NCBI GenBank assembly: GCA_030704615.1
Contig: CM060734.1
Location: 51,662,042-51,726,041 of the forward strand
Direction of reading: 5' to 3'
Length of the DNA stretch: 64,000 nucleotides
From: Takakia lepidozioides
Taxonomy: Eukaryota > Streptophyta > Takakiopsida > Takakiales > Takakiaceae
Part shown: positions 56,665 to 64,000 of the stretch, in pieces
Numbering within the stretch: position 1 is the first letter of the stretch
Layout of the letters: each line of letters opens with the position of its first letter
Program-made: the position numbers and the translations under genes
Notes under the pieces: model-generated
What the model saw: only the letters and a program-made list of their open reading frames with translations
What the model was told of the DNA's origin: nothing
Database searches by the model: none

Positions 56665-57726
56665 CTAAAAATCCAGGGTGAAGCCCATGGGGTACAACAC
56701 TGCCTCACCAACCAGGACATCGTATGAGACCGCGTCTGTCACAATGGCCTTGGCTCGCATCACTGAGCCATCTGTAGGGTGATCCGGCCATAGTCTGATA
56801 GCCAACTCACGCCGTGTCATGCCCCGAACCTGCTCCGATCCTCCCAGAGACGTCTGTATCTGGAAAGGACAAGGCTCCATATCCGCCTCCGTGAGGCCCA
56901 AGCCTGCAATAGCAGATCTGCCCAGCATCAATGGCTGAGCTCCCGAGTCCAACAAGACCCGCAGTGGCCGGTACCTCTTGCCTGCCGGTCCACTCAAACA
57001 GAAAATGTCATCCTGGTTGTCTAACATGACAACTCCAGGTGTCACCATGGCGCGCTCAATGGCTGGCCTAGCTGACAGCTCCATCAACCTGGCAGCTGCA
57101 ACTTGCCATGGCGCTGCTATGGCAGTCTTGACCCTCAAATCCGAGGATCCCTCCGGCACTACACCTCCCACTATCTCCGCAGAAGATGAAGTAACCTCCC
57201 CACTCTCACAGAGTGTAGCTGCCAGCCTGAACACTTCAGCTGGTCTTACCCCCGGCGTCGCAATCATGGTAGCCGAGAACAATGGAGCCTGGTACACATA
57301 TGTGGCCACTCCTAGCAGCACACTAGCTGCCATAGCCTTGGCAACACTAGGTAGTGGTGCTACCCGTGTAGCTCTCCCCAATGGCATAGTAACCTCCGCC
57401 TCGGTAACAGTCGGGCGAGAACTAGGTGCCATGGATGGCGTCGACACTGTCTCCGCCAATGTGAATGAGTGAGGAAGCCTAGCCTGACGGCTTGCCTTCC
57501 CCCGCTGTGGATCCAACTCCACCTCTGCACCTCGTGGCTCAGGAACTCGTACTGCACCTCGAGTCACGGCTGCAGCAGACTCCACCTGCACTAGTGGTAG
57601 TGCTACTCCACACATGAATCCCATGCCTCCCATATCTCCTCCCTCAGGAGCAGGAGGTGGACCATCCGGCCTTAGAGCCGGTACCACCTGAGCTGTAGCC
57701 ATGGTAGCGAGCCTCTGCTCTAGCTG
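56665..57726 (-). CDS. Retropepsin-like aspartic protease region
   Basis: This frame follows Gag without a frame change after the TAG at 57727-57729. The first ~200 residues are Pro/Ala/Val-rich and unassigned. Near the C-terminus RVLLDSGAQPLMLG carries the catalytic Asp in a DSGA motif. It is followed by a typical protease tail (a second Leu-Gly segment, DVLVGEAVLY). The frame ends at TAG 56665-56667 and then continues open into the methyltransferase. It would process the polyprotein. Confidence 0.85.
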   Translation of the reverse strand, partial: QLEQRLATMATAQVVPALRPDGPPPAPEGGDMGGMGFMCGVALPLVQVESAAAVTRGAVRVPEPRGAEVELDPQRGKASRQARLPHSFTLAETVSTPSMAPSSRPTVTEAEVTMPLGRATRVAPLPSVAKAMAASVLLGVATYVYQAPLFSATMIATPGVRPAEVFRLAATLCESGEVTSSSAEIVGGVVPEGSSDLRVKTAIAAPWQVAAARLMELSARPAIERAMVTPGVVMLDNQDDIFCLSGPAGKRYRPLRVLLDSGAQPLMLGRSAIAGLGLTEADMEPCPFQIQTSLGGSEQVRGMTRRELAIRLWPDHPTDGSVMRAKAIVTDAVSYDVLVGEAVLYPMGFTLDF

Positions 57727-59169
57727 CTAAAGCCGGTTGGCCATGCCTTGGTCAACACCCTGACCTCCGCGTCCTTGGCCATGTTGAGCTTGCCCTTGGC
57801 CTGCACCTCGTGGCTGGCCACCTCGTCCTCTCTGGGCTACTCCACCTTGCCCCCGGCCACCATTGTTCCCTTGGAATTGGCCTGGGCGCAACTCAGGATG
57901 CAAACCATAACACTGGGCCTCTCCATGCCCGTGCTTGCCACAATGCCCACACTGCAACTGTGCAGGTTGTGCATGTGTCGGCCCTTTGCCTCCCTCTGGG
58001 CAATCCTTCTTGACATGGGGTCCTCCACATGTCCAGCACACCACATCCGCCCGTTGTTGGCTAGCAAATGAAGGGAGAGACCCCTGCATCTGAGGTCCTC
58101 TCTGCCCTTCCCTGAGCTTCACCTGAGCCCCCTTGTTGCCTTGAGCACGTTGAGGTAGTGGTTGGCTAGGAGCACCACTACCCCGTGGTGTCTCCTTAGC
58201 AAATCCCACCATGACCACTCGTTCCTCCACCATGTTGAGCTCTATCCGCTCTGCCAGCAAAAACACATTTGCTAAGGTGGGTTGGGCCGCTTGTAGGAGA
58301 GTTGCATCCCGCACCCTTCTCCTCAGCTCCTTGTCCAATATCCCATACCAAAATTCGACTGCCTGAGCTTCCATAACCCCTTGGGTTATATTTATCAAGC
58401 GCCTCATGCGAGTGAAAGCCTCCCTCAAGCTCTCAGTCGGCTTCCGTTGGAACTCTTGCAAGCTCCGCAACTTCTCTGTCCTCACCCCTTGGTAGTTCCC
58501 TCTCAACTCTTCGAAGAACTCCATAACAGGGTTGAAGGCAGGCACGGGTACTAGTGCTAGTGCGGTAGTGGCTTGGGTGGACGTCGTAGCTACTGTACCA
58601 CCAGTCCCACCAGTCCCACTAGTCCCTCTGCTACTTGCTGAAGCTGCCGGTGCAGCGGCAGGTGTAGCCACTGCCCTCGTGGCTCTAGTGCCCCTAGTGA
58701 TGGAGACATAGTCGGGTGACCAGTACATCCTCCACTCCTCGATCTCAACCTCATGCCCCCGCCTGAACTCATGGTAATCATCCATAGGCGGCCCCTCAAG
58801 GTGCTGAAATAGCCCCTTCCATGCCATGAAAGGCGTAAATAATTGTGGATTGCGCATTTGCTGCAAATCACACAAACTATCAAACTCTTGGATAAAATCA
58901 TCCAACTCGATGGTGCCCGCTGCCCCAGAGTACCTTTGTGGCCCCTTGGTAGCTCCATACATCTCCTCCATTGTGTCCCACAACAATGGCAAAGAAACAA
59001 CTTTTACCGCCGGTATGAGTCCTCCTGATTCACAATCCGAATCAGAACCTTCCGTAGAAGACACAGGAGATGAAGGTGGCCTAAACCGCACACCTTGTCT
59101 CGTGTACCCACTAGTATCACTAGTGCTCGAACCGGCACTGTCCCCAGCAACTAGTAAGGCATGCTCCAC
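57727..59169 (-). CDS. gag: Gag polyprotein with two zinc knuckles
   Basis: About 480 codons. The N-terminal part is Ser/Gly-rich and acidic. The capsid-like retrotransposon Gag domain includes RSLQEFQRKPTESLREAF and ITQGVMEAQAVEFWYGILD. The C-terminus has two CCHC-type knuckles, CWTCGGPHVKKDC (a CX2CX3HX4C variant) and CGHCGKHGHGEAQC, then an Arg/Gly/Gln-rich tail. No ATG lies at the very start of the open frame; the first in-frame ATG is at WDTMEEMYGATK. Gag would package element RNA into particles. It ends in TAG followed by CAG CTA. Confidence 0.9.
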   Translation of the reverse strand: MEHALLVAGDSAGSSTSDTSGYTRQGVRFRPPSSPVSSTEGSDSDCESGGLIPAVKVVSLPLLWDTMEEMYGATKGPQRYSGAAGTIELDDFIQEFDSLCDLQQMRNPQLFTPFMAWKGLFQHLEGPPMDDYHEFRRGHEVEIEEWRMYWSPDYVSITRGTRATRAVATPAAAPAASASSRGTSGTGGTGGTVATTSTQATTALALVPVPAFNPVMEFFEELRGNYQGVRTEKLRSLQEFQRKPTESLREAFTRMRRLINITQGVMEAQAVEFWYGILDKELRRRVRDATLLQAAQPTLANVFLLAERIELNMVEERVVMVGFAKETPRGSGAPSQPLPQRAQGNKGAQVKLREGQRGPQMQGSLPSFASQQRADVVCWTCGGPHVKKDCPEGGKGPTHAQPAQLQCGHCGKHGHGEAQCYGLHPELRPGQFQGNNGGRGQGGVAQRGRGGQPRGAGQGQAQHGQGRGGQGVDQGMANRL

Positions 59170-59780
59170 ACATGTCCCACTCTCACCACCAGAAAATCAG
59201 CCCCTTTGCTTTCTTTCTTGCACTCCCAAACTTGAAAGTACAAGCCTTCAACAGGCTGAAAGCATGCTCCACACATGCATTGCTCTCACATAAGGGAAGT
59301 CAGCCCTTCCCTCTTCCTTGCTTGCCCTCCAAGCTTGAAGATGGAAGCTTCAATGAGTTGAATACATGCTCCACACATGCAACCTCTTCACACAAGAGAT
59401 ATCAGCCCCCTATCTTGGCTCTTTGGCTCCTTGATGCTCTCTAAGACAAGACTAAGCACTCCATAGCCTTTGCCAAGCTCCTGAAACCCTAAGGCTTACA
59501 TTTCCAGCCACAAGACACTCCTTTTGTGGTGCAAGGGCTCGTCTTCCAAGCTCTGAAACCCTATGTGCACATTCCATGGCCTTGCCGCACCTCTTAGCTC
59601 CTGTTCCAGCCCTGCTCTTGCCATGACAAGAGCCCTCTCAATGCTGAAGCTCGAGATTGAAACCCACTCTCAACATACTCCACAAAGTGCACTGATTTGC
59701 CCCAAGCCAAATCAGCCTTTTCGCTTGGTCTTGCAATCCTTCACACAATGAAAGCTCGCATTCCCAAGTCCAGTTCTCAG
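59159..59780. repeat. ~105 bp tandem repeats spanning Gag start and leader
   Basis: Units beginning ATGCTCCACACATG at about 59161, 59270 and 59366 each include a TCAGCCC block and a CTTGAA segment. A more decayed unit follows near 59640-59740. They lie in the leader of the retrotransposon and overlap the first codons of Gag. Confidence 0.75.
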
Positions 59781-60171
59781 CTTTGCCACCAAAGCCACTA
59801 TAACCTGCTCTTGACTGGTCCTCTTCCCAATCGTGCTTGCTCATGCATGTACACAATCTGAAACCATCAAGGTGCTCTGGAATTACCTGCAGTATGGTGC
59901 TTTCATCTCTGAAGCTGAAGATCGTATGCCAAGGTTTACCACCTCGTAACCCACATCGCCTCCGCTTCTAACAACCAAGAGCTCCACAGTGCTCCTTGCA
60001 TAACAACCTAGTTTTTCTCATTCTCAAGCAAAAACCACAAGTGCTACAACTAACTCGTATCTGGCACTCATAGATACGAGCTGATCTTTCTCGAGTGATA
60101 AAGAAGAAGAATACAAGCACGAGCTCACAAATCTGAAGCATAAACTCATGCATATATAACCTCATCACTCA
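59781..60171 (-). other. Retrotransposon 5' leader
   Basis: Sequence between the 5' LTR and the tandem repeats. I looked for a tRNA primer-binding site directly after the LTR, for example one matching initiator methionine tRNA, and found no clear match. No ORF is recognised. Confidence 0.5.
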
Positions 60172-60412
60172 AATACAAGTCAAGCCAAGTGCACCCCACG
60201 CCATGGGGAATCCACACTATGGCGCCATAGCTAGGCGCGGTGAGGCTCAACTCGAGAAAGATGAGCCTCCCGCACTTGCCGTGAAGATAACCACTCCAGG
60301 GCCTAAATCTGACTTGACCCCTGGATTGACACTTGGGCCAATCCCAAATGTCAATATGTAAAAGCTAGCTATTTCCTAGCTAGTTTTACACTAGTGGTAA
60401 AATAACTTGACA
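60172..60412 (-). repeat. 5' LTR
   Basis: Copy of 51175-51414 with about six substitutions and one extra A. Three of the differences are CpG to TpG or CpA changes. Confidence 0.93.
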
Positions 60413-61257
60413 ACTCGAAAATTCGCAAGGTTTCAGGTCGTGTAGATGTCACGAAGAAGACAATATAAGTCTGCAATGCCTCGAAAAGAGACAAGGTTTC
60501 ATGTCGTGTAGGTGTCACGAATAAGACAATATAAGTCTGCAATTCCTCTGGTAGCATTGTCCGCTTCTGAAATACAAGTCTGCAATGGACTAATGCACAG
60601 TCTCCCAACTGACTCCTACATAGTCTCCCAAGCATAATCTCCCAACGGACTCACGCACAGTCTCCCAACAGAGTCACAGTCAATAGACTGCGAGCGCCAG
60701 TAAGCCAGCCTGCTGGTCAGTCTGCTGCCCACTCCAAAAGTCTGCTCACCACACTTCCACCTCATCCCTGCAACTCTTCCAGCAGACTGCTGGACAGACT
60801 AAGTCTCAAGCAGACTCATCCACAATAGCAGACTCAAAATGGACAGGCTCCAGTGGACTACCTCCCTAACGACTCATGCCAATCCAGCGTCCCAGCGGAC
60901 TCATGGACATGGTGCCTACCAGACTAGGTACCAGACCCACCAGTCCTAGCCCCGGCAGCGTACTGCTTGCACATTCAAGCTCAGCAGACTCGGGTGCACA
61001 GTGCATGGAAAAATTGACACCATTGTGTCCATTGAGTTTAGTGACAACATTACAAAACATGCCAGCACCCACAGTATACAAAAGTGCTCATCACCACTGG
61101 AATAGTAAGCGAAAAGACTCGCATTTTTTATTTCGGTACATAGACTTCGCAGGACAAGTACATCATACTCATGAGAGCAGTTTCTTTAATTGTCCAACCC
61201 CCGCACGATATACTGGGCACACTGCATTCGCTGCCCAAGTGCAAACTTAAAAGTAAA
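60413..61257. other. Host-element sequence right of the retrotransposon, repeat-rich
   Basis: No gene was recognised. 60590-60880 carries degenerate CAGTCTCCCAAC and CAGCAGACTC/CAGCGGACT repeats like those around the MULE transposase, so this is probably the interior of the same MULE. 60420-60545 contains two copies of a ~63 bp unit (AAGGTTTCAGGTCGTGTAGA / AAGGTTTCATGTCGTGTAGG). Confidence 0.55.
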
Positions 61258-62252
61258 CTAGTCCTTCGTAAAAGGTGTTCCTATCTTTGGCTTTGCAGTC
61301 TTGGAGACATTTGCTCTGACTTTTACCCACTCATAAAACACTTGAATGAATGACATGACGTAAAAGCCACACTCCCAGCTGAATGGTTGCTGGGGCACAT
61401 CAGGCGCGTGGAACTGAAATGCTTGGACAATCTCATGCCACTCCGGTGAGTCCATCGAGTACCCTAAGCACTCAGCATGAAGCTTCCGAATCCACCCTAG
61501 AACAAAGGGACATTTATGTGAGTCCCTGATAGAGTTCAGGTGAGTGTAACAGCCCTTGCGGAGGTCGATGATACAAACACTCCGGTGCCCCCTGCAATGG
61601 TATCAAACAACATGGCGTCATTGCACAATCATGATGGGCAGACTCAGCAGACTGACACTTAGTAGACCGACCACTCAGCAGACTCAATCTTCAAACCCAG
61701 TCCACTGCACAAATACAAAGGTCAACTTAATCGCTCAGAATCAAGACGACACTGCGAAACCAGACTATGACTCAGGAGACAGTCTCAGCAGACTCGGAAG
61801 AGTTCTTACTCGTCCCCAATTGGCACCAAAATGAAATCGCACTCTTTAAAGTCCTTGCCCAGTCGTTCAGTGCTGAGGCAACCTTTCAAGACCTCCAAAA
61901 GGCTTTCACGTTGCCCCACCCCTAATGACTTCAACACCGTCCACGTCGACGTTGGAAGAACAGCAATAGTGTTGGTGAACGCAGCCTCAACCGACTTCTC
62001 ATAGAATCGACACCACAGCTCCAGGAGTCTATCTGTGCACTCCGACTCAACCTTCTGGAGCACCTTTACGTCATCCGGCGACAGTCCGCATTCAAAACGT
62101 GGGTCCCCTTCAAAAAACATTAGCATGGAATTACCCGCCTTGACGTGTAGAGCATGTGCTTTGTCCATCGAGATGAGCAATGGCGCCGATGTGGTCTTCA
62201 GTTGGGATCCCACACCACAAGACTTTGAAGACATTGGGATTTTGCAAAACAA
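61258..62252 (-). pseudogene. Ulp1-like (C48) cysteine protease part
   Basis: Two exons join in phase: 62252-61810 ending FILVPIGDE at GACGA|GTAAGA, and 61591-61258 starting GHRSVCIIDLRKG. Together they form a Ulp1/SENP-type SUMO-protease fold: VPIG..GH with the catalytic His, then HLNSI where families usually have a catalytic-Asp 'DS', then QQPFSWECGFYVMSF with oxyanion Gln and catalytic Cys. Ulp1 domains are carried by plant Mutator-like elements of the Kaonashi type. The Asp to Asn change at HLNSI and a frameshift near 62200 argue against activity. The gene converges on the MULE transposase across the inserted retrotransposon. Confidence 0.7.
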
Positions 62253-64000
62253 TGTTGAATACTGCTCGCTCCATCACCAATGCAAACCAGTGCAATGCGT
62301 CATCCACCACAAACTTCTGTGAATGGTCTGTTCCATGAAGTAAGTCCATCCTCAAACTATGCAGATCTTTCATCAACTTATTGTATGAGCGGAAATTGCC
62401 AAATTTGCATCCATCTGTGTTGTAAGAAGGAAGCTGTTATGCGCTCACAGTCCTCCTCAGTCAATCCAAACAAGTGTTTTCTTCGCACCCCAAAGGTTGG
62501 ATGTGCCATAGGCATATGTCTGAGGTCTTCAGGCCGTGGGTCATCCATGAGAATCAGCTGCACAAGTAGAGGCGGCGCATTTTGGACGCTTGTGGCTTCA
62601 ATGGCAACAGCAGAGGCGGCTTCCAGAACATGGTTGGCTTCCTCAATAGAAAACTCCATGGAATAATGAAATGGTACAAATGACCACCGGCGGTCCGCAA
62701 GCTCATTATGCCAATCCAAATGGGGATTAATTTTTCCCACCCTAAGCCCGGGGAAGTGTGAGGTCTTCAGCTCCAGGTCGAATTACCGGTGATGGCGATA
62801 GCCAAACTGCAAAAAACGCCGTGCTATGTAAGAGAAAGGCAGTCTGCTGGTCCGCAGTCTATTGGATGACAGGACTTCCCATTGGCATGGGCTGCATGAT
62901 GGGCTCCTGGAGAGGAGTATGCAGGATGACAGGCTGCTCGTTGGGAGTCTGCTCCGTTGGAGTCTGCTGGATGACGGCCTGCTGAATGGGAGTCTGTTGG
63001 ATGGTAGACTCGGCTGTCCCAGATGCATTCCCCCCTGACGCGTCTTGAATATGTAATGCTGCTATAGCAGCAGATGACCCAGGATACTTCAATAATATGT
63101 ACTCTGGCACGCGGTCCACTTCCGCACGTACTGCAGTCGCTTGTAAAGAAGCATCATTGCTAGGTATCCGCCAAGCCTGAATGGCCCTACGAATAGAAAC
63201 ACGTTCATCCTGGTACACGGCAGAGAACTTGGACGTCAGGAACATGGACGTGGACTCTATATTCACCTCATGCAACGGACTGGACTCACGGACCAGCAGA
63301 CTGACAAATGTAACGTGCGTACGTAGGGTGGAGGCAACTAGTAGACTGTACCAGTGGACTGGACCAGCGGACTGACAAACGGACTCAGTAAGTAATGCAG
63401 CGATATAAAACAGACTAACTGACGAGTGGAGTCAGCCAGCGGACTGAGGAGAGAACGCAGCGGACTGACCAGACTGAATAGGCAACGTGACCCCGATGAT
63501 GGACTCAAACAGCACAGAGAACAGACTGGGCGGTTAGACTGACCATTACCTCCTCTACTTCATCATCGTCATCTTCATCTTCAAAGCTGTTCAACCAGTT
63601 CTGTTCCGCCTATCGGATGAATGTGCGTAGCAGACCTGACTGGGCATCTCTGTAGAAATAACAGAAGAAGTCTGGATCCCCAATTGGTGGGCACTCTGGT
63701 GGGAAAAGCCCAAAGTCAACGAGGTGCAATGTGCCAGGGCAGACTAGCCCTTCAGTGCTCTGTTGAGTTTTTGGTTTTGACCCTAAACCGATGGCATGGG
63801 TCGCGATATTTGTGGGAGTCTGCTGCCGAGTCTGGTCAGGCAAGTCAATGTCCACTGGACTTGTCACCCCTTCCAGGCCCTGAGCAGATTCACTTTCAGT
63901 ATCAGTTTTGATGGTGTGGGTCTGCCGCCTAGGACGGGGTTCAGTCTGTTGCGTGGATTTTGCCCTTGCCTCGCGAGCAGACCTTGTAGTCTTCTCCTTT
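62131..64000 (-). pseudogene. N-terminal exons of the Ulp1-like transposon gene (partial)
   Basis: Open stretches at 63867-63610, 63275-62859, 62740-62378 and 62376-62131 continue upstream of the protease part. 63275-62859 includes a Gln/Pro/Ile-rich repeat (STIQQTPIQQAVIQQTP and variants) encoded by GGAGTCTGCTG-type repeats. 62740-62378 and the following segment (HSQKFVVDDALHWFALVMER) look like a conserved folded domain that I cannot name. Splice sites were not all resolved, and the 5' end may lie beyond the window. Confidence 0.5.
63230..63540. repeat. CAGCGGACTGA minisatellite
   Basis: Many degenerate CAGCGGACT/CCAGCAGACTGAC units are the reverse-complement type of the CAGTCCGCTG repeats near the transposase. 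The strand polarity matches the orientation of the Ulp1-like gene, so the repeat may be tied to transcribed parts of the element. Confidence 0.7.

Larger units (their letters stand above)
51175..60412 (-). mobile_element. Ty3/gypsy retrotransposon carrying a DNA methyltransferase
   Basis: This 9.2 kb element is read on the minus strand: 5' LTR (60412-60172), ~1 kb leader, Gag, aspartic protease, cytosine-C5 methyltransferase, RT, RNase H, integrase, 3' LTR (51414-51175). RT before integrase places it in Ty3/gypsy. It is inserted into the last exon region of the MULE transposase. The LTRs differ at about six substitutions and one indel in ~240 bp, so insertion is fairly recent. No clear 5 bp target duplication was found. 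Gag through RT lies in one frame interrupted only by four TAG codons; the 3' part of pol has frameshifts. Confidence 0.93.

Noticed and set aside
51175-60412. A host methyltransferase gene simply lying between two unrelated repeats
   Set aside because: The methyltransferase is in the same frame as Gag, protease and RT, in correct order between matching LTRs, so it is part of the element.

Overview
The window is nuclear DNA from a land plant. The evidence is GT-AG introns with matching phases in several genes, PPR-DYW organelle RNA-editing proteins, a plant-type nine-exon lpxK gene, a plant methyl-CpG-binding/zinc-finger gene, OSB-type PDF motifs, Mutator-like (MULE) transposases and an LTR retrotransposon. 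The swarm of near-identical PPR-DYW copies and the heavy transposon load suggest a large, editing-rich genome such as a fern or lycophyte; this is an inference, and no species can be named from the sequence alone.

Layout. 0.2-3.7 kb: two broken copies of a PDF-motif/PPR gene (minus strand). 4.4-9.2 kb: a decayed MULE-like element carrying a captured FCP1/HAD phosphatase fragment. 9.2-9.7 kb: a GC-rich array of TTGCGAC hairpins. 9.9-25.3 kb: a near-identical ~2.3 kb duplication. Its first copy holds the 3' end of an intact PDF-PPR-DYW gene (11.8-14.1 kb); its second copy was split by a 7.0 kb strongly AC-rich element (18.2-25.2 kb) with LINE-like and PCIF1-like segments and an (AT)n end. 25.2-27 kb: a chimeric PPR tail, a tRNA-derived SINE with target duplication, and a PPR fragment. 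28.0-31.2 kb: an apparently intact MBD + C2H2 + PHD-like gene (minus). 32.2-36.5 kb: OB-fold-like and half-PDF exons followed by an 863-codon PPR-DYW reading frame (plus). 36.7-38.3 kb: a broken copy of the same gene type. 39.3-44.2 kb: lpxK (plus). 44.8-48 kb: retroelement debris and a second SINE. 48.3-64 kb: a MULE transposase gene (plus) and a Ulp1-protease gene (minus), probably parts of one Kaonashi-like MULE, separated by a nested Ty3/gypsy retrotransposon (51.2-60.4 kb).

The most striking object is that retrotransposon. On the minus strand it reads Gag, aspartic protease, a full-length cytosine-C5 DNA methyltransferase with motifs I-X, reverse transcriptase, RNase H and integrase. From Gag through RT it stays in one frame interrupted only by four UAG codons, two of them in a UAG-CAR-YYA readthrough context. 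LTR-retrotransposon methyltransferases have, to my knowledge, been described in dinoflagellates and the charophyte Klebsormidium; here the enzyme sits between protease and RT in a vascular-plant-like genome.

The second theme is a fusion of the OSB-type PDF motif with PPR-DYW editing factors, repeated at several loci. In the intact gene the motif is reassembled across an intron with matching phase. The third is a PCIF1-like (cap adenosine methyltransferase) segment in the AC-rich element. All functional statements rest on motif reading by eye; no database search was run.
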